This document shows positions 1 to 7,699 of a DNA stretch of 7,699 nt, piece by piece. The notes under the pieces were generated by a model that worked only from the letters and a program-made list of their open reading frames with translations, was not told the origin of the DNA and searched no databases. A program made the translations under genes and the position numbers. The stretch comes from an uncultured Planctomycetales bacterium (GTDB lineage Bacteria > Planctomycetota > Planctomycetia > Isosphaerales > Isosphaeraceae): assembly GCA_937997355.1 (NCBI GenBank), contig CALKTZ010000367.1, forward strand, positions 1 through 7,699, written 5' to 3'. Within the stretch, counting starts at the first letter, position 1; each line of letters opens with the position of its first letter.

Positions 1-678
1 CAGGACGGATGCCGAAGGCGTCGGCGTGGGTGTCGGGGTCGGCGTGGGCGTCGGGGTCGGCGTCGGCGTGGGACTGGGTATCGGAAACAGTATCGGGATT
101 GATGAGGGGGGTGGCGTGGGGCTGGGTATCGACGGGAAGGTGGGCATCGGCCCGGTGGCGACCAGATTTGCCCTGGCGGACTTCTTCCCGGATTGGGCCC
201 GCACCTGGAGTTGAGTCGTGCCGGCCCCGACATGCACCGTCACCTGGAAACGGCCCTTCTTGTCGCTTTTCGCGGTCGCCACCTTCGCGCCGGAGGCGCC
301 GAGGGTGACCTTGACGGTCGCTTTCGGGAAGGTCTTGCCGACGATCGTCACATCGCCGGCGGCGTCCGACGGCCCCGTCAGCGTGGCCGTCAGCTTTGCC
401 GACGCGCGTTTCGCGGGTGCCTTCTTCGACGCATGCCCCCTCTTGATGATCGCCGACGCCGTCTGCCCGCCGATGTGGTCCCCCTGCGCATGATGCGTCG
501 GCGCAGCCTCGAACAGTGCCCCGTGCCGTGCCAATGGCATGGACGCGATGCCGATCTCCATCATGCCCGAAAGGAGTTGCCGGCCTTCGAGGCACTCCAC
601 TCCCGGGCGATGCTTCACAACTGGCCGTATCGTTGCCCGGGCGAACCAAAACCCGCGCGGTCCTTGGGGGAGTGTCAT
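1..678 (-). CDS. LEGR-motif secreted-type protein with Ig-like segment and Thr-Pro repeat (N-terminal part, cut by window edge)
   Basis: The frame is open from ATG at 678 to the left edge without a stop, giving 226 visible residues. Residues 27-37 read VECLEGRQLLS, a variant of the LEPR/LEGR-x-LL motif found near the N-terminus of many large surface or secreted planctomycete proteins; the motif's role is not established. Residues about 96-178 alternate short hydrophobic strands with Gly, Thr and Lys (TVKVTLGASG, GRFQVTVHVGAG), resembling a bacterial Ig-like domain. A proline-rich linker follows and becomes nine consecutive Thr-Pro pairs at residues 204-221, probably an extended spacer before a further domain outside the window. 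No classical signal peptide is obvious. The start is supported by GAGG at 690-693, 11 nt upstream, and by a candidate promoter at 788-816. Base composition suits coding on this strand; the Gly-Val plus-strand ORF opposite is a shadow. Its function is unknown; an exported, cell-surface role is inferred. Confidence 0.72.
   Translation of the reverse strand, partial: MTLPQGPRGFWFARATIRPVVKHRPGVECLEGRQLLSGMMEIGIASMPLARHGALFEAAPTHHAQGDHIGGQTASAIIKRGHASKKAPAKRASAKLTATLTGPSDAAGDVTIVGKTFPKATVKVTLGASGAKVATAKSDKKGRFQVTVHVGAGTTQLQVRAQSGKKSARANLVATGPMPTFPSIPSPTPPPSSIPILFPIPSPTPTPTPTPTPTPTPTPTPSASVL
21..76. repeat. GC-rich 18-bp tandem repeat (hexamer-like substructure) encoding Thr-Pro pairs
   Basis: Positions 21-38 and 39-56 are 18-bp copies differing at one base (tcggcgtgggtgtcgggg, then the same with c at position 11). 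A third, degenerate copy runs from 57 to about 76. On the minus strand each copy encodes three Thr-Pro pairs, so the repeat lies inside the linker of the left-edge gene. Its length is a multiple of three, so gain or loss of copies would keep the frame. Confidence 0.8.
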
Positions 679-787
679 GTGTCTATTTGCCTCGAAGTAT
701 CGGGGCCGATCGTTGCGAGGAGGGCGATCGTCGGAACATCGATGCCATGTCGAACATTCTACCCCATTTCGAATCGTGACTCCGAAT

Positions 788-816
788 AATTTAATCTTTA
801 GCACGTATCCATGCAA
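788..816 (-). promoter_or_regulatory. candidate sigma70-like promoter for the LEGR-motif gene
   Basis: On the minus strand TTGCAT (811-816) is followed by a 17-nt spacer and TAAATT (788-793), in the only AT-rich patch of the 246-bp gap between the response regulator and the left-edge gene. The -35 matches consensus at 3 of 6 and the -10 at 4 of 6. The predicted transcript would begin near 781, leaving a leader of about 100 nt. This is pattern matching only; planctomycete promoters are poorly defined. Confidence 0.35.
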
Positions 817-852
817 GTGTGCGGCGGGTGCCATGCTTCCAGCTCGGGGCGA

Positions 853-871
853 TTCGCGATCGGACCGCGAA
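853..871 (-). terminator. weak hairpin downstream of the response regulator, possible terminator
   Basis: The arms TTCGCG (853-858) and CGCGAA (866-871) form a perfect 6-bp stem with a 7-nt loop, about 54 nt beyond the regulator stop codon. No U-tract follows on the minus strand, so intrinsic termination is doubtful. No better terminator-like structure was seen in this gap. Confidence 0.2.
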
Positions 872-924
872 CCGCTGGAATCACGACCGCTTGCGAGAAG
901 CCCGAGCCGGGCCGACCGGAATGA

Positions 925-2295
925 TTAACCGATCTTGTATTCCTTGATCTTTCGATACAAGGTGCGTTCGCCGATGCCGAGGAGCCGGGAGGCTTCCTCG
1001 CGGTTGCCGCCGGTGACTTTCAGGGTCTCGCCGATGTAGTGCTTCTCGATCTCTTCGAGCGACTTGCCGACGAGGGAATCGAGGCCGCCGAGGGCGATCC
1101 CCTGCACGCTCGACCCGGCGGACTGGAGGTCGTCGGTGAGGTCGTCGAGGTCGATCACGTTGTCGGTGTCGATCACGACCATGCTCTCGATCGTGTTCTT
1201 CAGCTCCCGAACGTTCCCCGGCCACTGGTGCGCCCGGAAGACCTTGCGGACCGCCGGGGTGAGGGTGATCTTCGGCTTGCCGTGGGAAGCCCCGAACTCC
1301 TTGAGGAAATGGTCGATGAGGAGGTCGATGTCTTCCCGGCGTTCCCGCAACGGCGGGAGCTTGATGCTCACGACCTTGAGCCGGTGGTAGAGGTCCTGGC
1401 GGAAGTCCTTCTCGGCGATGGCGTCGGCGAGGTCGCGATTGGTCGCCGAGATCAGCCGGACGTTCACCTTGATCGGCTCGTTGGTGCCGACGCGGACGAT
1501 CTCGCCCGACTCCAGGACCCGGAGCAGCTTGACCTGGATCGAGGTCGGCATGTCGCCGATCTCGTCGAGGAACAGGGTCCCGCCGTTGGCATACTGGAAG
1601 CGGCCGATCCGGTCGCGATCGGCCCCCGTGAAGGCCCCCTTCACGTGGCCGAAAAGCTCGCTCTCCAGCACGTTCTCGCTCAGCTCGGCGCAGTTGAGGG
1701 GCACGAACGGCTTGTTGCGGCGGGGGCTGTTCACATGAAGGGCCTTGGCGACCAGCTCCTTCCCCGTGCCGCTCTCCCCGGTGATCAGCACGCTCACGGG
1801 GGTCGGGGCGATCTGCTGCAAGCGGGCCACCACGTTGTGCATGGCCTGGGAATGGCCGACGACCCCCTCGAATCCGAACTTCTCGCTGAGCTGCTTCTGG
1901 AGCTCGATGTTGGATCGCGCGAGCCGCTGCGACTGCGACGCCTTGTCGACGACGGTACGCAGCTCGCCGATGTCGAGCGGCTTGGTGAGGTACTGGGTGG
2001 CCCCCGCCTGCATGGCGGTGACGGCCGTCTTGATGGTGCCGTGGCCGGTGAGGATGACCACCTCGGCGTCGGGGAGCTCGCGCTTGGCCTTGCCGAGGAT
2101 TTCGAGCCCGCCGACGCCGTCCATCACCAGGTCGGTGAGGACGATGTCGAAGGCCTGCTCCTCCACGAGCCGGAGCCCCTCCCGGCCGCTGGTCGCGACG
2201 ACGCACTCGTAACCGACGCGCGCGAGGCTCTCGGCCACGGCCGAGGCGTGGGGCTCGTCGTCGTCGACAACCAGGACTCGGATCTGCTGGTCCAT
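925..2295 (-). CDS. NtrC-type sigma54-dependent response regulator
   Basis: This 456-residue protein has the full NtrC-family layout. The receiver domain (about 1-120) has the acidic pocket D11-D13, phospho-acceptor D55 in IVLTDLVMDG, T83 and K105. The AAA+ domain (about 143-375) has Walker A GESGTGKE (173-180), the sigma54-contacting GAFTGA loop (220-225), Walker B LFLDEIGD (241-248), candidate arginine fingers R299 and R305, and sensor II WPGNVREL (358-365). A Fis-type helix-turn-helix (about 411-456) ends in NREEASRLLGIGERTLYRKI. When phosphorylated it should oligomerise and use ATP to remodel sigma54 RNA polymerase at promoters with upstream binding sites. ATG at 2295 is chosen because DQQIRVLVVDDDE is a typical receiver start and AGGG lies 9 nt upstream; an in-frame TTG at 2328 would add 11 residues. 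It follows its likely kinase by 47 bp. All catalytic motifs look intact, but the regulated genes cannot be named. Confidence 0.95.
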   Translation of the reverse strand: MDQQIRVLVVDDDEPHASAVAESLARVGYECVVATSGREGLRLVEEQAFDIVLTDLVMDGVGGLEILGKAKRELPDAEVVILTGHGTIKTAVTAMQAGATQYLTKPLDIGELRTVVDKASQSQRLARSNIELQKQLSEKFGFEGVVGHSQAMHNVVARLQQIAPTPVSVLITGESGTGKELVAKALHVNSPRRNKPFVPLNCAELSENVLESELFGHVKGAFTGADRDRIGRFQYANGGTLFLDEIGDMPTSIQVKLLRVLESGEIVRVGTNEPIKVNVRLISATNRDLADAIAEKDFRQDLYHRLKVVSIKLPPLRERREDIDLLIDHFLKEFGASHGKPKITLTPAVRKVFRAHQWPGNVRELKNTIESMVVIDTDNVIDLDDLTDDLQSAGSSVQGIALGGLDSLVGKSLEEIEKHYIGETLKVTGGNREEASRLLGIGERTLYRKIKEYKIG

Positions 2296-2342
2296 CGGTT
2301 CAGGCCCTGCTCCCGGGGGTTCCACCAATCGGCGTCAACGGG

Positions 2343-3275
2343 TCAGGAGGCCGGCTGCCGAGGGGCGATGGGTAGGCGGATGGTGAATTGGGAACCCTTG
2401 CCGGGCTCGCTGCGGACCGAGATCGTCCCGCCGCAGCTCTCGACGATCTTCCGGGCGATCGGCAGGCCCAGCCCGGTCCCCCCCTTCCGGGTCGAGTAGA
2501 ACGCGTCGAAGACCTTCGAGCAGAGCTCGTCGCTCATCCCCTTGCCGGTGTCGGTCACATCGAGGATGACCCGGGCCCCGTCCTGGCGCGTCGAGAGGAT
2601 CAGCTCCCCCCCTTCCGGGAGGAGGGCGTGTTCGGCGTTGAGCATCAAATTCAAGAGTGCTTGTTTGAAAAGATCAACATCCAGGACGACCGCCGGCAGG
2701 TTCGCGGCGGCGAAGACCCGCACCACGATCCCCTGCGTGGTCGCCTGGGGCTCGTAGAAGTCGCGCAGCTCGTCGACCAGGACGTTGAGGTTGGTCGGCT
2801 CCAGCTTCAGCTCCTGGATGCGGGCGAACCGCAGGAAGCTCTCCAGGATGTCGTTGAGCCGGTGGACCTCGGCGCGGAGCCGGCCGATGCGCTGGAGGAC
2901 CCGCCGATCTCGGGGAGACTCGGCATCCTCGAAGTCCTCGGCCAGCAGGTCGAGGTTCAGCGAGAGGGTCGAGAGGGGGTTGCGGATTTCATGCGCGAGC
3001 CCCCCGGCGAGCTGCGAAATCTCGGCGTTCCGCTCGCGAAGCCGGCGGCTGATCTCTCGCTCGTCGAGGTCCCCCAGGTCGGATAAATCCGCGGGCTCGG
3101 ATTCGAGGAGGGACGTCATCGGGTCAGGAGGCGGGGCCAAGGCCGAGTCGTCGGGGTATCGCAAGGGTTCGGCGACCTCGACGCCACCTTGATCATGCGC
3201 GGGTTCCGGCTCGCGTGTCCGGATGGCTTCCGGCGCGGAGGTCACGCTCTTGCTTTTGGCGGTGGGCTTGGGCAT
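2343..3275 (-). CDS. soluble NtrB-like sensor histidine kinase, partner of the downstream regulator
   Basis: The 310-residue protein autophosphorylates on histidine and should pass the phosphate to the regulator encoded just downstream. The dimerisation/H-box LAGGLAHEIRNPLSTL puts the phospho-acceptor at H95. The ATP-binding domain has N-box QALLNLMLNAEHAL (N209, N213), G1 box DTGKGM (242-247), F-box FDAFYSTRKGG and G2 box GTGLGL (266-271). There is no transmembrane segment and no recognisable PAS, GAF or HAMP domain; residues 1-75 are a Pro/Glu/Ala-rich, probably disordered stretch, followed by a short charged helix before the H-box. It is therefore probably cytoplasmic, taking its signal from a partner or the N-terminal region. 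The start is uncertain: ATG 3275 is preferred; TTG 3335 would begin inside the 3327-3353 inverted repeat and ATG 3119 would remove the linker. None has a clear Shine-Dalgarno sequence. Family assignment is firm; signal and partner are inferred. Confidence 0.92.
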   Translation of the reverse strand: MPKPTAKSKSVTSAPEAIRTREPEPAHDQGGVEVAEPLRYPDDSALAPPPDPMTSLLESEPADLSDLGDLDEREISRRLRERNAEISQLAGGLAHEIRNPLSTLSLNLDLLAEDFEDAESPRDRRVLQRIGRLRAEVHRLNDILESFLRFARIQELKLEPTNLNVLVDELRDFYEPQATTQGIVVRVFAAANLPAVVLDVDLFKQALLNLMLNAEHALLPEGGELILSTRQDGARVILDVTDTGKGMSDELCSKVFDAFYSTRKGGTGLGLPIARKIVESCGGTISVRSEPGKGSQFTIRLPIAPRQPAS

Positions 3276-3326
3276 GTTGATTCGCGGTCGGCGAGGGGGG
3301 CGGCCGATCGGGCTGCCCGTTGCGAC

Positions 3327-3353
3327 GGTGGGCAATCACGCGGATTGCCCACC
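3327..3353. repeat. perfect 11-bp inverted repeat between pnp and the histidine kinase
   Basis: The arms GGTGGGCAATC (3327-3337) and GATTGCCCACC (3343-3353) are perfectly complementary around the 5-nt spacer ACGCG. This is the strongest dyad seen in the window. It lies 125 nt beyond the pnp stop and 51 nt before the preferred kinase start. As RNA it would form a stable hairpin, but no U-tract follows on the minus strand, so it is not a textbook intrinsic terminator. It could instead be a 3' stabilising hairpin for pnp mRNA, or a DNA dyad bound by a regulator. Confidence 0.75.
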
Positions 3354-3478
3354 AACCAGGAACACGTGCCGCCGTGGGGAAGCCGGAAGAGGGCACTCAC
3401 GATCGGACTCGCCACTCTTCAGATCGGCAGCGGGCAGTCCGGATCGACGGCCCGCCGTGAGACATCGTAACGCCCGGG

Positions 3479-5776
<2,298 letters not shown>

Positions 5777-5955
5777 GGAATTTTGTTACCTAGAATGCTG
5801 TGTGTGGCTTGGCGAGTAGAATCAGGTGAAGGGAGTGAATGAACCCTGGGCGGAAGAGATCGGCGATTCGACTCGCCGGAACTCTTCGCGGGCACATCCC
5901 GTATGCTGTGCCGGATCGGACCAACCGGAATCGGTTGCGACCGGTGGATGATGCC

Positions 5956-5988
5956 GAGTCGATCGAATCATCGGCCGGCGATCGACTC
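5956..5988 (-). repeat. 10-bp perfect inverted repeat in the pnp leader
   Basis: The arms 5956-5965 and 5979-5988 (GAGTCGATCG and its complement) are separated by 13 nt and lie about 180-212 nt upstream of the pnp start. In a transcript from rpsO they would form a 10-bp stem that could extend the structured leader. Confidence 0.55.
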
Positions 5989-6122
5989 TGGGCCGACGAA
6001 CGATTCCGATTCGAGGAATCCGGCCTGCGAACACGACACGACGGTGAGAATTCGACTCAAACCGCCGCCGCTCCTGTCATGAATCGAAGATCCAAAAGCA
6101 CGACCGACTTATGACGAGCAAC

Positions 6123-6170
6123 CGCGGAAAGGCGAAGTCCGCGCCCGGACCGCTCGGGTCGAGGCGCGGA
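6123..6170 (-). terminator. competing hairpins downstream of rpsO, possible terminator or attenuator
   Basis: TCCGCGCC (6138-6145) pairs perfectly with GGCGCGGA (6163-6170), and a 4-bp inner stem (6148-6151 with 6157-6160) tightens its loop. The 6138-6143 part of the same arm can instead pair with CGCGGA at 6123-6128 across a 9-nt loop. The two pairings exclude each other. On the minus strand the sequence after the larger hairpin is pyrimidine-rich (CTTCGCCTTTCC) but has no true U-run. It may partly terminate rpsO transcripts before pnp. Confidence 0.35.
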
Positions 6171-6192
6171 GGCCGTTTCTGGCTTGGGTCTT

Positions 6193-6209
6193 CCGGCGTC
6201 TCGCGCCGG
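6193..6209 (-). terminator. hairpin immediately after the rpsO stop codon
   Basis: CCGGCG (6193-6198) and CGCCGG (6204-6209) form a 6-bp GC stem with a 5-nt loop that begins at the base directly after the rpsO stop. No U-tract follows. It may protect the 3' end of rpsO mRNA from exonucleases or be a processing site rather than a terminator. Confidence 0.35.
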
Positions 6210-6479
6210 TTACTTCCGGATGCCCAAGCGGCCAATCACTTCCAAATACTTCTTACGGTCATGGAGCCGTAAGTACTTGAGCAGGCTCGACCGCTTCGAC
6301 ACCATCATGAGCAAGCCGCGACGGCTCGCATGGTCCTTGGCATGCGCCTTGAAGTGCTCGGTCAGGTCGTTGATCCGGGCCGTCAGCAGGGCGATTTGCA
6401 CTTCCGGAGAACCCGTGTCGGACTCCCCTCGCCCATAAGACCCGATCAATTCCTGCTTCTTCTCCTTCGTAATCGACAT
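6210..6479 (-). CDS. rpsO: 30S ribosomal protein S15
   Basis: The 89-residue product has the usual S15 length. S15 binds 16S rRNA at the central three-way junction and helps nucleate the platform of the small subunit. Hallmarks seen are the N-terminal MSITKEKKQELI, the conserved DTGSPEVQIALLTARINDL segment, the HxxDHASRRGLL turn (HAKDHASRRGLL, with the rRNA-binding His/Asp) and the basic C-terminal helices SLLKYLR and YLEVIGRLGIRK. ATG 6479 is chosen because it gives the canonical start and length; an in-frame GTG at 6497 would add six residues not typical of the family. A G-rich stretch (GTGGGGCGTGAG) just upstream could serve as the ribosome binding site. It precedes pnp, and a sigma70-like promoter lies at 6551-6579. 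In E. coli S15 represses its own translation by binding its leader; whether that happens here cannot be told from the sequence. Confidence 0.97.
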   Translation of the reverse strand: MSITKEKKQELIGSYGRGESDTGSPEVQIALLTARINDLTEHFKAHAKDHASRRGLLMMVSKRSSLLKYLRLHDRKKYLEVIGRLGIRK

Positions 6480-6480
6480 C

Positions 6481-6540
6481 TCACGCCCCACTACCACCGG
6501 CCAGGAGACCTGCGCCGTTCTTGTTGAAACCCTTACGCAT
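6481..6540 (-). CDS. possible 19-residue leader ORF ending one base before rpsO
   Basis: On the minus strand ATG at 6540 opens a short frame reading MRKGFNKNGAGLLAGGSGA, with TGA at 6481-6483; the rpsO ATG follows after a single base. Its codons (CGT, AAG, GGT, TTC, AAC, GGC, CTG) are of the kind favoured in highly expressed genes. The promoter predicted at 6551-6579 would start transcription near 6544, only about four bases before this ATG, so it could be translated as a leaderless message and coupled to rpsO. It was not recognised as a known peptide and could be chance. Confidence 0.3.
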   Translation of the reverse strand: MRKGFNKNGAGLLAGGSGA

Positions 6541-6550
6541 GTAGAGAGTC

Positions 6551-6579
6551 ACTTTAGGCAAACCCGACTCGAATTGCAA
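6551..6579 (-). promoter_or_regulatory. rpsO: candidate sigma70-like promoter of rpsO
   Basis: Minus-strand TTGCAA (6574-6579), a 17-nt spacer and TAAAGT (6551-6556) give 4 of 6 consensus matches in each hexamer with ideal spacing, within the AT-rich gap upstream of rpsO. The predicted start near 6544 would leave about 65 nt before the rpsO ATG. This is the best promoter-like match noticed in the window. Confidence 0.5.
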
Positions 6580-6632
6580 TCCCTCGCCCCCCATTCCTGG
6601 AGAGCTGTTTTCCTCATCCTGACCGATTCTTC

Positions 6633-6646
6633 AGCCTCAGTAGGCT
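6633..6646. other. small hairpin in the gap between the YfhO-like gene and rpsO
   Basis: AGCCT and AGGCT form a 5-bp stem with a 4-nt loop about 60 nt beyond the YfhO-like stop codon, in an AT-rich stretch. No U-run follows on the minus strand, so it is only a weak candidate for termination of the upstream gene. Confidence 0.2.
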
Positions 6647-6706
6647 TTCATGTCATTTAACTTACTTAGGTTTCCTATTCTCCCAGATTCCTCATCACTC
6701 TTTAAT

Positions 6707-7699
6707 CTATTGTCGGGCACGCATCTGCCTCATGGCCTCGATTCCGGCTCCCCAGGTGAAGCCGTGGAGGCTCTGCGACCAGCGAGACTGGGCCGAGACC
6801 GAGCCGCCGGGGCCGATCCGGATCGCCGAGACGATGACGATCCCCGCGAGCAGGATGAAGAACGCGGGACGCCAGAGGGTCGGCCAGGTCAGTTCCGCGT
6901 GCTCGGGGAGAAGCTGGGCAATCGGCTTCCGACGGCACCACAGGAACAGCGAGGCCACGATCCCGAGCGTGGTCAGGCCGAGCCCGGCCAGGAATCCCGC
7001 CGGGCGATAGGTGAAGATGACGCTGTGGCGTCCCGCCGGGAGGTAGACCGCGCGGAACGCGGCATAGGCGGGTCGAATGGGAGCCGGTTGGCCGTCCACG
7101 GTCGCCGACCAGCCCGGGTCGTAAGTGTCGGACATCACCAGGTACGAGGGACCTTCCGAGTCGGTCTCGACCATGACCCGCTCGGGGATCTCCTCGACGA
7201 TCCGGGCGTTCCCTGTCGCGTCGGCCTCCGGAGAAAGCGGCCGGTCCGGGTCCTCGACGATCAGTCGCTTGCGCGGATCCTGGTCGGGGACGGCGAGGGC
7301 ACGTCCCGCCTCTGCCGGGTCGGCCACGTATTGCGGGCGCCCCGCCAGGCGGACCCGAGGGAACGCCCCCGGGTTCGTCCGGATCAGGGCGGTTCCCACC
7401 GGCTCCCCCTGGACGTTCGAGGCGGCCTGCGAGCGGCGTCCCATCAGCAGGTGGGTCACACTTTCGATGTCGAACCGGCCCCGGCCCATCGGGGCGTTGT
7501 CGGTGTAGTCGAGCATCCGCTTCGAGATCATCGGCGTTTCCCCGCGCGCCGTCTTCACCCCCCAGGCAAGGGGGAGGCTCCAGTCGAGCGGGTCGCGAAC
7601 CTTCATGAAGTCGATCGGCTCGGCGGCCTTCTTCTCGTCGCGCCCTCGTCCACCAGCCTTGAAAAACTCGCGAGGTTCCGGGGCATAGCCCGGCTCCGC
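6707..7699 (-). CDS. YfhO-family membrane protein (C-terminal part, cut by window edge)
   Basis: The frame stays open from the right edge to TAG at 6707-6709, giving 330 visible residues; ATG 7606 is only an internal methionine, since the frame continues upstream of it for 31 codons. YfhO proteins are large multi-spanning membrane proteins, some linked to glycosylation of cell-envelope polymers. The visible part fits their end: an extracytoplasmic beta-rich region with YLVMSDTYDPGW and SATVDGQPAPI (GWSATVDG at fragment residues 196-203), then AFRAVYLPAGRHSVIFTYRP, typical of the family's C-terminal lobe, then two hydrophobic segments (about 235-254 and 280-295) and a basic tail. The catalytic and main transmembrane part lies outside the window. 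It points the same way as rpsO but is separated by 227 AT-rich bases containing a promoter candidate, so it is probably a separate unit. The family call rests on the C-terminal lobe alone. Confidence 0.8.
   Translation of the reverse strand, partial: AEPGYAPEPREFFKAGGRGRDEKKAAEPIDFMKVRDPLDWSLPLAWGVKTARGETPMISKRMLDYTDNAPMGRGRFDIESVTHLLMGRRSQAASNVQGEPVGTALIRTNPGAFPRVRLAGRPQYVADPAEAGRALAVPDQDPRKRLIVEDPDRPLSPEADATGNARIVEEIPERVMVETDSEGPSYLVMSDTYDPGWSATVDGQPAPIRPAYAAFRAVYLPAGRHSVIFTYRPAGFLAGLGLTTLGIVASLFLWCRRKPIAQLLPEHAELTWPTLWRPAFFILLAGIVIVSAIRIGPGGSVSAQSRWSQSLHGFTWGAGIEAMRQMRARQ

Larger units (their letters stand above)
5777..6209 (-). other. 433-bp rpsO-pnp intercistronic region rich in inverted repeats
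   Basis: No convincing gene was seen here. Several perfect dyads were found: CAACCG/CGGTTG (5922-5927 with 5932-5937, 4-nt loop); GAGTCGATCG/CGATCGACTC (5956-5965 with 5979-5988, 13-nt spacer); GATTCC/GGAATC (6002-6007 with 6015-6020); a competing pair at 6123-6170; and a hairpin directly after the rpsO stop (6193-6209). In E. coli the pnp leader contains an RNase III-processed hairpin through which PNPase represses its own synthesis. A comparable role here is plausible but is inferred from position and structure only. No clear sigma70 promoter for pnp was identified; readthrough from rpsO or an unrecognised promoter are both possible. Confidence 0.6.

Noticed and set aside
26..214. plus-strand ORF with Gly-Val repeats
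   Set aside because: It is the antisense of the Thr-Pro repeat of the minus-strand LEGR-motif gene; its repeat is a by-product of the 18-bp DNA repeat.
526..552. TTGGCAC on the minus strand resembling a sigma54 -24 element
   Set aside because: The -12 partner (GGGGCA) does not match TTGCA and the site lies inside the coding region of the left-edge gene.
881..2206. 441-residue minus-strand frame overlapping the regulator
   Set aside because: It is a frame-shifted reading of the regulator gene, extremely Arg/Pro-rich, while the alternative frame has all NtrC motifs.
2296..2328. TTG start giving an 11-residue N-terminal extension of the response regulator
   Set aside because: The ATG at 2295 begins at the typical receiver-domain start and has AGGG at suitable spacing; the extension is Pro/Gly-rich and not family-like.
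1039..2499. 486-residue plus-strand open frame opposite the response regulator
   Set aside because: It is a shadow of the conserved regulator, with Asp/Leu/Val/Glu-biased composition and no recognisable domain, and it runs past the regulator start into the kinase gene.
3276..3335. TTG start for the histidine kinase at 3335
   Set aside because: It would begin inside the left arm of the perfect inverted repeat and add a Pro/Arg-rich stretch without family support.
5839..6114. 91-residue plus-strand ORF in the rpsO-pnp gap with GGGAG just upstream of its ATG
   Set aside because: Third codon positions are not GC-enriched as in the real genes, the product is charged and low in hydrophobic residues with no known motif, and the region is better explained as a structured leader. 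The Shine-Dalgarno-like match leaves slight doubt.

Overview
This GC-rich window (about two thirds G+C in the genes) most likely comes from a planctomycete, probably of the Isosphaeraceae group. The main clue is the gene at the left edge. Its N-terminus carries the motif VECLEGRQLLS, a form of the LEPR/LEGR-x-LL motif common at the start of large secreted planctomycete proteins, followed by an Ig-like segment and a Thr-Pro repeat. The assignment is an inference from protein style, because no 16S or other formal marker is present.

All six supported genes lie on the minus strand, so transcription runs from right to left. In that order they are: (1) the C-terminal part of a YfhO-family membrane protein, cut by the right edge (7699-6707); (2) rpsO, ribosomal protein S15 (6479-6210), with a good sigma70-like promoter and a possible 19-codon leader ORF ending one base before its start; (3) pnp, polynucleotide phosphorylase (5776-3479), with a glycine/arginine-rich tail; (4) a soluble histidine kinase (3275-2343); (5) an NtrC-type sigma54-dependent response regulator (2295-925); (6) the N-terminal part of the LEGR-motif protein (678-1, cut by the left edge).

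The rpsO-pnp pair is a classic bacterial arrangement joining a ribosomal protein to an RNA-degrading enzyme. Here the two genes are 433 bp apart, and the gap contains several inverted repeats, including two hairpins that compete for one arm. Kinase and regulator are 47 bp apart and almost certainly form one two-component pair: the kinase should phosphorylate the regulator's Asp55, and the regulator should then activate sigma54 RNA polymerase at unidentified targets. Between pnp and the kinase lies the strongest dyad of the window, a perfect 11-bp inverted repeat with a 5-nt spacer. It could be a terminator hairpin for pnp or an operator/enhancer site for the two-component genes.

No tRNA, rRNA, CRISPR array, insertion sequence or phage gene was seen. 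Long open frames on the plus strand opposite the regulator and pnp are codon-bias shadows. The genes themselves are mostly familiar; what is least explained is the noncoding DNA around rpsO, pnp and the kinase.
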